From contig NC_054084.1 of NCBI RefSeq assembly GCF_017562075.2, positions 20,386,389 to 20,450,388 on the forward strand: a stretch of 64,000 nt of DNA, given 5' to 3'. This stretch comes from Anopheles merus. Lineage: Eukaryota > Arthropoda > Insecta > Diptera > Culicidae. Of this stretch, positions 26,896 to 38,640 are shown one piece after another; position 1 is the stretch's first letter, and the number at the start of each line of letters is the position of its first letter. The notes below the pieces were generated by a model. It had not been told where the DNA came from. It worked only from the letters and a program-made list of their open reading frames with translations, and searched no databases. Made by a program: the position numbers and the translations under genes.

Positions 26896-27139
26896 CAGGG
26901 TTTCCCACGATTTATTGGTCAGTTTCCATGATTTTTTGGTGCGTTCCCACGATTTTTTGGTCGTATCTCATAGATTTTTGGTTCGTTCCTATAATTTATT
27001 GGTATTTTCAGATTTGATATCAATACAATCGGACCAAAAAATTCTGGGAAACGGCCAAAAATCGTGGGAACGCACCAAAAAAATATGGGAACCCACCAAA
27101 AATTGATGGGAACCGACCAATAAATCGTGGGAAACCCTG
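26896..27139. mobile_element. foldback-like MITE with 21-bp repeat units in both arms
   Basis: The 244-bp element starts CAGGGTTTCCCACGATTTAT, ends with the inverted copy and is flanked by TA on both sides (26894-26895 and 27140-27141). The left arm is five repeats of a unit like GTTCCCACGATTTTTTGGT. The GGT cores start at 26917, 26938, 26959, 26980 and 27001, an exact 21-bp period. The right arm carries five inverted units with cores at 27033, 27054, 27074, 27095 and 27116. A loop of about 26 bp separates the arms. There is no coding capacity. The TA duplication fits a Tc1/mariner-type mobiliser, while the tandem-unit arms recall Foldback elements. Superfamily is inference. Confidence 0.8.
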
Positions 27140-29464
27140 TAAAATGATTTGATACTTTTAACGAATGTCAGCAGAAATGTTTGCAAACATAAAGCATATA
27201 AGTGAAAAGTAATGTTATTTACTGTGCGATTTCTACACCATTATGCAATTGCTTATCGAACTGGACTATCGATCGGCTATGCATTCGGTTTAACAACTAT
27301 CCATCAGCTGCATTCTCAAGTTGTTCGTTCTTGTCCTCCTACCCATGCACCACACAAGGCTAGCGCCGGACGATTGCGTTCGCCACTCGCTGCTTTGCGT
27401 AATCATCCCATCGAACGGCAGTAAGAATCAATAACAACGATCCCAGCGACAAAATCGGGTCATATCCGCAAGGCTGCATTACAAATGCAAACGATACGGT
27501 ACATTCTAGGGAATCATGTATAATTGGATGTACTAAAACGGCAATTTGTAACTGTGTGCAAAGTAATCGACCGTAATTGATTGCTATGTGTTAATCTTCC
27601 ATGCTCATGCTATGCTATGCAATGAATTGGATGTTTTATACAATACGGTTGAAAACTTAAAAAAAAAATCAACTGCTCCGCCAAATAATAGTTAGACAAC
27701 TCGTAATCATCATGAGGCGTAAGGACCAAACCCTTTACAATATCAACAATAACTATGTCAAACACACGCCACAAGTTCGTATGAATGTATAAATTTTTGA
27801 TAAAAAATTGGTCTAACAATGAATGAAGAATAAAGGTATCTTTAATGTCCTGTTACTTTCACACAAACTTCTAGTCGATAGTCGGGAAATTGGCTCTCCA
27901 CCTTTCTTTCTGATTTGCCGCCAATTTGTCACGCTTCGACTCTAATCAATACCATCTAGACATCCGACTATTAACCCACGCGATAGAAATTGGATGATAA
28001 ACCGAAATTTTGCCTTTCCTTTTTCGCAATTTACCCGTCCAACATCTCGATAGAGTCAAAATACGAACCGTTTATCGCACACGCTGTTGACTTTGCAGAT
28101 TCGGTGCATGAAGAACGGTGCACAACGCAATTACCGCATCCGGCACCGAACCGTTCGCAAATACCAACCCAGCTCGCGAACTTCTGCTACTATTGGGTGG
28201 TCCAAGAAATGCCCACCTACACCAGGTGTGCAATTGGAGTTTATTTTCTAACGTTCTTATGCTCGCTGCACCCGACTTTGCATACGAAAACAATGGCATG
28301 ATTTCAGCACCAACTTTTGGGTTCGTTTTACGATGCACACATGCCCCCATGTATGGGATGGGCGACGTTTCTAGTCTAGGACGAGTTTCCCTCGTCCTGC
28401 TTTTTACAGTTCGCTTGCTGAGCGAAAAATAAAATCGGTAAATGGTGTTTTGCTGTACCCACGACCAAACGGGAACGCTTTCACAACTGCAGCGCTTACG
28501 GTGGCTAAAGTGAAGGCGATATTTTGACGCTATCGCCACAATACAATCGCCGTCAGCTCGGTCCACCACCGTCTCGTTGGGGTAGGTGAAAGTTTTCTCC
28601 ACTATCTATGGAAATGCCAGCGCTCCATAATGTTAGAGTTATTGAAAACGGGGAAAAATCGCACAAACAGTGCAATGGGGAAAAAGAAAACCGAAAGGAG
28701 GGAAAACACCTTCTCACCATTGCGTATAAGATGGCACAGGGAAGCGAGCGTGTCAATGCTTGCAAACCTCATCCCTTCCCCGCGTTGGTTGCAGTTTTAT
28801 TTTTATCTCAATGATTGATTGATCGACAACAAGCGGGAGGGGTGGTGGTGTACGTTTGATACGTTTTCCATCATTAATCTATTAAATTTGTGGCACGTTG
28901 CATGAAATAAAAACGGCTCCACGGCATTCAGCACTCTCTTTCTCGCTCTTTCTCGCACCTGCCGCGGCACGGGCACAAATGCAACGCGTGGTGTAGCAAA
29001 CCTTTCCATCGGTGTGTGAGTAATTTATTGGACATTTCTAATTTATACGATTCGATTGGCGCGGCAGGGCGGGGATGGCTGCTGCACCCTCACTGCCAAA
29101 CGTACCATTAAATTGATTTATCGCTCACTGTCAGTCGTTCTTTTCCATAAGGCCAACGGGGTTTAATTGGTGAGTTCGTTTAGGAGCGGGTTGGTATTGA
29201 AATTGTGCTTGCATTTTTTATGTCCTCAGTTTTGCTGCGTTCTATCGTTCGCCTTTTTTTCTCTGTACAGTTGCAGCATTTTAACATGGAGATTGAATCA
29301 AATTAAATTTCAGTAAATTTTAAAAGTGGTTTGGTTAGAACGATGAAACATGAAGCATGCAGTTAGAACAAAAGGTCTTAAAAAAACAACATCAGTAGGG
29401 CCAACAGACATCAGTTTTGTGTGAAGTTGTGTACCTTGATTGTATTTTATAGTATTGTTTATTT
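27140..29464. other. gene-free stretch
   Basis: An AT-rich part to about 27960 is followed by GC-richer DNA. The 28800-29160 part has TTTATTGG, TAATTTAT and GATTGATTGATCGA words in a GC-rich context and looks regulatory. A 176-codon open frame on the minus strand (28072-28602) has no domain and is countered by plus-strand frames, so it is not annotated. Confidence 0.4.
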
Positions 29465-30518
29465 AAAAAAAAAAAGTAATAGGCCAGAAGAAGTGGCCTT
29501 ATCACTTAAAATTACCCTAGCTCTTAATACATAGAACACCGAACAAAAACACGCAGCCACAGTAAGATAATTTCAAAGTTAGTCGCATGATGCCAGTCAA
29601 AACTATCATAGTGAGCGTTGAATTTAAGAACCATCGCAGTTATGGGGTAGTTTTCACTGTAAGCATTCTTACTAATTAGGTTCTGAGTGGTCGGTAGTTG
29701 CAAAAAGTTCTAGGCGGTACATTCATGTTGATTCTTGCTAATATCTCGCGCGCGTTAGTCTCACCTATAAGTAACTTAGATATAAATTTTAGCTGTACAA
29801 CGTCACATCTCTTTTGAAGCGTTTCTAATCTTAACAATAAACAGCGAGTTTCATACGAAGGACGAATTGTTACATTATGATATGCTGTAAAAACCCAGGA
29901 TAAAACGTGTGAACTTTCTCTGTACTGACTCTACCTTGTTAGACCATGCATTCGAGGAAGGACACCAAACCACAGAACAAAATTCAAGCAATGGACGAAC
30001 AATTGACTCATACAACGCTAAGAAGCAGTGTGGATCGGAGAATTGATTGCCTGCGAACGAATCCAATCATTTTGTTTGCTTAGTCTAAGATGTCTGAATA
30101 ATGTTGGTGGAAATTTAATTTACTGTCTAGGGTGACTCCTAACAGTCCCTAACAGTGTTGCTACGCTGCAATAGAGTTCCTGATATTTCGTAATTATGTG
30201 TTAGTGGACAGACAGAACGATGGAACGAGATACACACACACTTATCGACGGAAATTAGAAGGTCGTTTTTATCGCACTGGTCAGAAAAACAGTTCACCGA
30301 TCTTTGTAGAGAGAGAAAGAGAGCATCAGTCGTCACACGGATTGGACGAAAAAGCTTAATATCATCGGCATACAGTAAACATTCCGAATCATCAACAGCC
30401 GAAGTGACGTCGTTAAAGAAAAGTGAGAAGAGTAGCGGTCCAAGATTGCTACCCTGTGGAACGCCAGAAGAGCCCTCAATGTACGGCTCAGTGAAAATTT
30501 TACCTCGTTGCTCTTAAA
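29465..30518 (-). mobile_element. decayed 5'-truncated non-LTR retrotransposon
   Basis: A minus-strand LINE fragment. The reverse transcriptase starts abruptly at about 30518. The 3' untranslated part ends in GGCCACTTCTTCTGGCC followed by a T-run and AAATAAA (29465-29495 region read on the minus strand). It belongs to the same broad group as the copy at the left window edge, but differs in sequence and is more damaged. A target-site duplication was not found, so both boundaries are approximate. Confidence 0.8.
29875..30518 (-). pseudogene. reverse transcriptase fragment with several frameshifts
   Basis: Read on the minus strand, the frame opens with SSGVPQGSNLGPLLFSLFF (about 30480-30424), then LLYADDIKLF with the catalytic YADD (about 30390-30350). 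A cysteine-containing DLLISVDKCVCISFH segment follows. At about 30145-30155 two extra bases disrupt the LGVTLDSKLNF block. More shifts and an in-frame stop come before SIVRPLLEFCSVVWCP (about 30000-29950) and the VESVQRKFTRF motif (about 29935-29900). The order of blocks matches the RT palm and thumb of Jockey/I-like elements. Several independent lesions make it an old, inactive copy. Confidence 0.82.
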
Positions 30519-33090
30519 TATTTGTAATCTTTTCTTCTCTTTCTAGTAGATATTTTTCATTCTCAAAAACAAGAAACTCATCACACTAAAAAATATACAT
30601 TTTATGTCATGTATAGATCAATTGTTTTAATTACTAAAATGATGCACATTTCAAACACGAACCACTTTAGTACAGGATCTCCCATTCGCATCAAATTCAT
30701 AGCGACAGTCAAGTTCAAATTATTTACAAAAAAAAACCTCTCTCCAAACACAAAAGAATAACCTCCACGCTGCCACCGGACGAAGGGAACATTTTTAATG
30801 ACGCTCGATGTAAAAAGAACCACCCCGCGTATTTGACAGTACGGCGAGCTCTTGCCTGAATCACGTCTCAAAACGCGCCAGAAAGTGGAAGCCGAGGGGT
30901 GGGTGTGGGGAGACAGCTGGCACTCGACCCGCATTCGGTTCGCTACCGTTTGTAACTGGGCTTTAATGAATAATTCACCGTTAATCCAATTATCTAAGAT
31001 GGATCGTAAAATTATGCAAACTTTAGCTTAATGCGCTCACTGCATAACTTGTTCCGCGGTTTCACGAGCGGGCGGGCCCGGGCGGCTCCAACCAGCATCC
31101 AGCAGCAGCATGGATGAAACGCAAAGAGCCGGCCGGCCAGCCGGTAGTCATCATCCAGCTCGTTGTCTTTTTTTTGTTTTTTTGCCAGCTCGTCAGTCAC
31201 GAAAACGTCATCCATCTTCCTGGGTGGGGCCACCGGTTCGCTCGAGCTTGGTTCTGCATTTTGCTGGACATATTTTCCTTCCACCATAACAAACCACAGC
31301 TAATGGGCAAGGTAGATGGCGGGGGGCGAGCAAGGTTACCTCCTTGCCTTGGGGATGTTTTGAATAATTGCTTAGACATTTTAAGACTCCAACCGTTGGC
31401 GGGACAAAAAAAAGAAAGAAAAAAAAGGGTTTTCTCGGCGTGATGAGACGGCAAAAGATGGACACCGCACAATTTACCGTGAAAGTGAGGAAAAGCGTGT
31501 TATTAAATGGTAGCAGGAATTGCTCGTTTTCGTCCAACCTTTCCTTCCGGCGATGAACAAGGCTCTCCATTCGTTCACGGTAAACCTGTTTCATTCAAGG
31601 TGCTCAGGCGGAGAAATGAAATAGGAGTTTTAATTATCCTCTGCATTCTTTCATCCCGTCAACAATATTGTTCTCATAATGACAGGCGTACTGTCGGTGC
31701 TGAAATCAACAACAGCCGAATGGCGCTTCAACAACCCATCGATAACCGTGCCGATAGCAATCGCACCTCGCAAAACTCGACACAAACACCCAACAGCCTC
31801 AACAGAACACACACCCACAAAACCACCCACACAGCCAGCCCGCCGATGAGATCAGACCGCGACCGAGTTTATCCGAGTTTTAATGAAGGTCTTAATTAGA
31901 CAGAACATAATCAAAAGCATAGATAACGTAATTACTGTCAACCACGACGCGAACCGCGCGCATTGTGCTGTTGGCACTTCTCGTTGGCCTAACACGCTCC
32001 CCAGCAGCCCCCGGTTTGGTGGACCACGCTAGAGCACCGGAAGAGTCACGGTGTGCACAGCCGAGCTTAACCGACGCCCTGAGGACATCGCCGCGCATGA
32101 AGCCAAATGAAACGATTTTTTGGCATAATTAATGAGGCATCGCTTTTAAAGCAGACCCGTTCGGTCGGCCTGCGTGAGGCAGAGTATAATGCCTATGCCG
32201 AGTATAATAAATTCTTCGGTTTTCAACAAGGTTCCCCTCCCCGTCCTGGTCCTGGCCGGTGGACTGATGAGGTCCAGCTTTGTGGCTGAACAGTTTCCAG
32301 TAAGCCAAAAACCATGCTAATATGTTTTTCCCCGAACCCCAGTAATCCAATTGACGTTCCACGATCACACTAAATCTCGGGAGTAGTAAGGGGAAAACCA
32401 CCGAACGGGGTGCCCGATGTTGAGTGAACGAAAAACACTCTCATCGAACTAGAACACCCCGCGCTTCCCCGCGTCTATTCGGGTGGGGGTTGTGTTGCTC
32501 CGGGAAAAACTTCAGCATCCAATCTAATTAACCGTGCGGAGGTGTAATAAAATTGTTTGCTGCTACACACGCGGCCAGTTGCTGTGGTGTGCCTTTTTGC
32601 TTTTGCCCCGATGTTGACATTGTGTGTAAGTGGCACAAAGTTCAATACACACACCCACATACCAATTCTCTAGAGGGGAGTGGGATGAAAGTTTTCTCGC
32701 CCCGTTCCACCCGATGTCCCGAAATGGTTTTCCTTGGCGGCTCCATCTATTTCGCACTGCGCTGCGTGTGATGTTTGCGTATGTGCTTACGCCACCCGGG
32801 ATTAGGTCACTGTTTGGACCGTGGCAAAAGATTAGCAGCCTCCCACATTCCGGTTCACAATTGATTGCAGACGGAGTGATTTGATCCCAGGATTTCGTTT
32901 CCCCAGTCCCCGCGTTTTTCCGCGGGATCTTTCGAAGGTGGATCGTTTTGTAAACATGTTTTATGGGTCGACTGGGTCGCAAGAAACGTTTTTATGTGTC
33001 TACGCGTGCGTCGTTTAACGATGTTTTCAAATTGGTTACTTTTTATAGGACGGTATGCTTTGTATTTCCTTTGTATGCTATGTATCCTTT
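30519..33090. other. gene-free stretch
   Basis: Mostly GC-richer DNA with A-runs near 31407-31429. A homeodomain-site-like patch lies at 31880-31940. Open frames around 31.2-31.9 and 32.5-33.0 kb show no family features. Confidence 0.45.
31880..31940. promoter_or_regulatory. TAAT-rich regulatory-looking patch
   Basis: CTTAATTAG, ATAATC, GATAA and GTAATTAC words lie within 60 bp inside GC-richer DNA. The words suit homeodomain and GATA-type factors. Function is inference. Confidence 0.2.
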
Positions 33091-33947
33091 GTTGTTATTA
33101 AAATGGAATGAATGGAAATGAAATGTAAAGTTCCAAACTAAGCAAGATTTTGTATGTGCTTGCAAATAATACAAAAAAAAACTTTTACCATGAATTACTT
33201 CCAACACACAAATTAAAATTAAATAGCAAAAGTGTACTTAAAATGATGTTAATTTTTTGAGAAAGTTTGTCAATAGATAGGTAAACAATTGAATTTTTGT
33301 TTATTCAATAGGCACATTATAACAACTTATAAATATCAAATCAAATTTCAAGTGCTGTTCTGCTTTGAAATATTGAATGAAATTTAATTTAATTTGAGAA
33401 ATAATTGAAAAGTAAAACAAAACTAGCTTAGTTCAAGAAAAGAGTTTAAAAACTAAAAAAAGAGCATAAATCGAACTAACAACGTAAACAACGGAAACGG
33501 AAGAACTTTTTTGAATGTAGTTTTTCTTACATTTGATACTGACACTACATTTTCACTTTCTCAAACTTCGTAAAGGATCGGTATTTGCAAATGCTTAGTT
33601 ACAACGTTTGCTTTAATTTATTTCATGAGTGTCGTACTAAGGAATGTATACAATATGGCAAAAATATGGTTAAAATTAGTACGGCTTTAGGACATCCATT
33701 CATCTTTCTAAAAATGGTGGTGGTTTACTAACGATTTTATTCCATTTTATAGACAACCGCTTGAGATCGTTCCCACTACAATCAAGTTTGGGAAAGTTGC
33801 GGTTGTAATCTATCGGAAGAATGTTGTTTACTGAACATAAACAAATGTTACAAAACAACTGTCAAAATTCATCTAAACTACAGAAAATGCTTCGACTACT
33901 ACGTTCGAAATGTAACGAAAATTTAAAATGAAGAAATAAAAAAATTT
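33091..33947. other. AT-rich gene-free block
   Basis: Strongly AT-rich with stops in every frame. The SINE at 33960 is inserted at its right edge. Confidence 0.5.
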
Positions 33948-33959
33948 AGCAAAAATACC
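33948..33959. repeat. left target-site duplication of the SINE
   Basis: AGCAAAAATACC is repeated, with one extra A, directly after the SINE tail at 34167-34179. Confidence 0.85.
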
Positions 33960-34166
33960 GAGCCAGTCTCATGGTACAGTCGTCAACTCGTACGACTTAA
34001 CAACATGCCCGTCATGGGTTCAAGCCCCAAATAGACCGTGCCACCATACGTAGGGCTGACTATCCTGGTATTGGGAGAAATCAATAAGTCACTGAAAGCC
34101 AACCCCACAAGTAGGTTGGCAGGCCTTGACCGGCATCGGTTGTTGAGCCAAAGAAGAAGAAGAAGA
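33960..34166 (+). mobile_element. tRNA-derived SINE with a GAA-repeat tail
   Basis: The 5' part has RNA polymerase III internal promoter boxes: an A-box-like TGGTACAGTCGT at 33972-33983 and a B box GGTTCAAGCC at 34017-34026, spaced as in tRNA genes. The rest is a non-tRNA body with the inverted words CCAACCCCAC and GTAGGTTGG. It ends GAGCCAAAGAAGAAGAAGAA, a simple-repeat tail. The copy is bounded by near-perfect 12/13-bp direct repeats, so it is a full-length retrotransposed copy of about 207 bp. It encodes no protein and would depend on a LINE for movement. Similar tRNA-SINEs with AAG tails are common in Anopheles genomes. Confidence 0.9.
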
Positions 34167-34179
34167 AGCAAAAAATACC
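34167..34179. repeat. right target-site duplication of the SINE
   Basis: AGCAAAAAATACC, one A longer than its left partner at 33948-33959. A slip in the A-run explains the difference. Confidence 0.85.
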
Positions 34180-36140
34180 ATGTTAAAGGTTCTTTATAAT
34201 TATAAACCCTATCATTTATGTCATCGCAAACTGACTCCATATGGTGTTGCGTTTTGGCAACGTATCAGACAAGCAACGTCGAGCTTTCTGGTAAAAATGT
34301 TCACCCCATTGACCAACAAACCAGCATCTCTTCCTTCTCAAGAATGTTTTATTTTCATCCGTACTGAAACGACCGGTTGCACATTGAAAGATAGAGCAGC
34401 TAGCTGAAACAAAAATGGGAGTAAGAAGCAATCCCGTGCCAAGCCGATGCACTTGCACTACAAGGCGGAGCATAATCTAACACACAACGTACTAAAAACC
34501 CCCCACAAACATACACCCAGCGTAAGCGTGTGTGGCCAAAAATACACACCATAGTGGGTTGTCGTGTTTTCTGCATCGAATTCACTCCACTATAAATACA
34601 CTGAAACAAAACCGTCCAAGAAAAACTTGTCCAGCGGGGGAAAAAAAGAACCGAAGTGCAGCTTTCGGCAACCAGCCCCGAACTCTGTCGACGCTGACGA
34701 GGTTGGTTGCTCCTTTTCATCATCAGAAAAGCTTTCCAATCGACCACTATGCTCGGTTTTTATGTCCACCTCTGCTGTCCCGGCCGCTGTTTGGTGTATA
34801 AACAGTGGCCATAGCACATCCGCCTGAAAGCCTGCCTGAAACGTTTTCCGCAACCCATCACAGTTGAGTCGCATTTATACGCTCTGCGAGTGGTTTCATT
34901 TTTCTTCCTCACTCTCTTTCCAAAACTTTCGGCGACATTCTATTGCCCTTTGGATTATTTCCTTTCCCCCGCAGAAGCTTCATCCGGTGTGTACCAGTCG
35001 GCTTCGACAGCGCGGAGACCATTTGGCCAATCGCCGTCCAGTGTGGCTCGCTGCTCATCCCGCCAGCCTAACAGTGTCACACAAACACACTCAAATCCCT
35101 GCCTAACGAGGAGCTTGACAATTCAATAGAGAAAAACACACACTCTTGCAAAGCGCTCAGCCACCCGCAAATGCCATCCAGCGCGCTCTGACAGCTGCCA
35201 AACCGTGTTCGGTGGAAGGGACGGAAATTTCATTGAATGCCCCCAACCCACCCCACTGGGAATTGGGAGCAGTACATCAATTTTTACATTCCTATCGCAC
35301 TGCTTAGCGGCGGAGAAAGATAAATGGAACTGGAAGGCAAGTCAACTACAACAGCAACAAAATCCCCAAGACATTCGTTCCCCGCCCAGCGCCCTCGTCA
35401 TCCTCGCCATTCGCCATGGAAAGAAAGTTAAAGGCGATCGAATTAGAGAAGAAATGAAAAATAGGAAGCGTCCGGAAAGTGGGAAAATCGAACTTCCCGC
35501 CCGATCTCGGAAAACTCCCATACACTGTACCGTACTGCACTATACTGTATTCGTCGTAAATGCTGTTGGTGTTGGTGTGCATTCGACCCGGTTCCAGATG
35601 GATTACGTTCGATGTGTTGCGCTGCCCGGTGGGAGGGAAAGCAAATTTTCCGGGTTCGTTGGAGCCACCTCCCACTCGATGAGGAGGAGAATGATGATGA
35701 TGGTGATGATACTGCACAGTGCTGCTAGGAAAGCTTTTCCTTTTTACATTCCGCAAGAAGAAAAAAGCAACCGGGTACCGGGCAAGATGAGGCTGGGTAG
35801 CACGCGGTGCGAGGGCAAAGATTCGGAAAAATAAATAGCGCATGAAGCGACGGCCGGGCAATGGGAAAACAATCTTTTTTGGCAACAGTTTTGCATCTCG
35901 CCACCCCGTTTCATAATCATACCCAAACAGTTAGCCATAACTGCTTTTGGGCCAATGTCCCGAGCTCCGCTTTGGCCCGAAATCCCTCGAGGGAAGTTTT
36001 TGTTTCGACCTATTTTGTTACAACTTTCGGTATTATGCTTTTTCCGTTTTTTCGTTCTTTCATTCAACCATCCCCCGCACAAACGGTCACCCGATGATTG
36101 TTTTGCATTGTTTTATCGCTTTTTTGTTGCTTGCTAGCAT
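34180..36140. other. gene-free stretch
   Basis: GC-richer DNA. Overlapping frames of up to about 209 codons on both strands at 35.2-35.9 kb have no domain and look like chance frames in GC-richer DNA. A GATGATGATG patch lies near 35690-35709. Confidence 0.4.
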
Positions 36141-36930
36141 TTAAAGTGTCTCCTTTTTTTAAGGATTGTTTACGCTATCGGGTCGACGATGTTTTATGTT
36201 TCTTGAGAAAATAAAAACGAAAAAGATCAACAACGACAGTCCATCATTTCAGATTATCGTAAGGTCAAACGATGTAAGCAAAGAAGTTTCACTGCAGTTT
36301 CAGGAGACGTTGTTTGTCAACGGGCAAGCGTGTGGCTTACATAATATTACTTTGAAGTTATTTTCATAAAGTGTGAAAAAATTAAAATAAGCCATAAACC
36401 AGTGGTTCAGAGTTAATGACATTTGGGAATTAATTAGCTTATGTGCCAGAGATAAAAATTGATACATGAGACATACAATAATTGTCCGAATGAGTAGACT
36501 GGGATGAATTTTGTTTATAATTTTTTGGAAGAAGTCCAACCAAAATTAAAATTAATACATTGACTTTTCATGCTTCTTTGAATCGTGGAAAGTTAATATA
36601 AACTCAATCATTTATCAGTTTTAAATTCTGGTCACACTTAATATCTCAATTTTGCAATGTACTCGAAATATCTTCAGAACATCTGATTTGTGTCTATTTG
36701 AAATGATTACAAGGAAAATAATATTAATTTTAAATATTCTCAAATTCCCACTAACAAATTCTCACTTATGAAGTAAAACGGACTCACTCATCCCTGTGAA
36801 AAAGACTGCGAAGATATCAAATCCTTTGTAAAATTTTCAATGCTTTTGCTTTTCAAGCTAGACATGCAAGCTCCTCTTTTACAATATTGTACTTAATTCG
36901 ACAAAGCAATGGTCTTGAAGTTATAGATGT
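36141..36930. other. AT-rich gene-free block
   Basis: No gene, repeat or element terminus was seen. Confidence 0.5.
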
Positions 36931-38640
36931 CACGGAATATCTTGCCAGCCAGTCACTCGTTACCACCAGCAATAAAAAAGAAGCAAAATCGAAGTAAGTG
37001 TCGCAGGTCATACAGCTTCAACTGCAACCCAACTCCGATGTCCCGCTGTGTTCTGTGGTGTTGTAGCAAAAGCCGCTGGATTGAAACCTTCCTTGCCAAC
37101 TCTCGCTTCAAAATCGATCTTCACAGTTGCATAACGATGTTTTCTCGTGTAAAACGATGTAAGTGCCACCGTGCTAAGGGCAGAAAGTATGGCATCAACC
37201 GTACTGTAAAATGCTTTCAGCTAGATTTTGCTCAACTGCTAACGTTTCCGTTCCTGGGCGCCTAGAGAGCGGAGGATTCGGATCCACCGACAGACAGAAA
37301 ACCTTGGATAAAGCAGACTGATGGCCATGAAGTTTTACGCTTCGTTTGGTTATCTCGAAGCTCCGAAGGGCTTGCACCGTCGGGAGGTGAAGGGTCACTC
37401 AAATGTGAGAAATAAATGGGGAAGAAAAGCAATCAGTTGTTTGATGCATCAAGCAAAGAGAAATGTATTTTTGACACACATTTGTTTTGAGATCTTTTCT
37501 CAACAAAACAAGTAAAAACAATAGATTTGCTTTTATGATGCGTACCACAGTAAACTATGTTGTTGATTAGTTCCACAATCCGCTTGTTGTTTCTCAACAC
37601 ACAATGGTGGTCATATTCAATTAACAAACATTTTTCGCCCAACAAACTTTATGTTCCTCTCAACACTTTCAAGAAGCTCGTTCATGAAGCGTTTTCGCCT
37701 AATGAACAAACCGTGTTGTAATAAAGTGCACCGGAGAAAACTTTTCGCTCACAGCTGGTCATCCCCTCAAGTGCCTCGGCAAAGCTTCTTCATTATAACC
37801 GTCTCACCTTTTCCGAAATACCACGAACCAGGCGGGGGAACCTTTCCAAAAGCAATGCACCACCCGTTCAAGCACAAATCAAGTAATGCAGAGAAGTTAT
37901 TTCCTGCGACAATTGCAGCGTCCATTAAGAGGAGAAAATTGAAACAATCATCTGTGGCCCGGTACGCTTCGAACGCAAACTTTGCACCAGCAGTAACGAT
38001 GCCGCGCCACTCAGTAACCCTCAGGGAGGGTCAACATTACTTACACGGAGCATCGTTGGCAGCGTGTCAACTGCAAACGGTGCTGCTGTGGGAAACTTAT
38101 TGCTACCTTTCGTTGGCCAAGAATGTCTTCTAACCCCACCCATTCCAAAGCCGTTGGTCCAGCTGCACCGTTGCACGATTGCTCGCTCGAAGTGCGTCCG
38201 TGAACGATGCTGCACTCCGACCGGGCGAGAAAACAGAAATCGTACTGTGGGAACACGATCAGCAATGCTTCTGGCGAGGAAAATAGAAATTCAAATCGAA
38301 ATGAGTTCGCACAAACCACAGCAAAGAATTATGCAAAATCCTTTGCCATGCACCGGTTTGCAGCAATCCACCGGAAGTCGGGTCGGTACTCCTTCATGAT
38401 GAGCTGGTGGAGTGCTGGTTTGGTAGAGCCCGCAGAGAATGGACGCATAAATTACGACAACTGAGCCCCCGGGCATTATGCCACTGCTGCTGCTCCTGAT
38501 ACGCCCGGACCTATCCCCACATTTCCGCTGCCGGTCGCTTCCGCTAATAGGATATTGCATTTGCATCGCAGCTGAATAGAAGAGACGAACGAGATGAATG
38601 GATCTATTTTGCTGCAAATAAGCTGCTTTGTGAAAAGCTA
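36931..38640. other. gene-free stretch
   Basis: Mixed DNA. The plus-strand frame at 37651-38133 (160 codons) is the longest here, but it has no recognisable domain and no signal peptide. Left unannotated. Confidence 0.4.
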
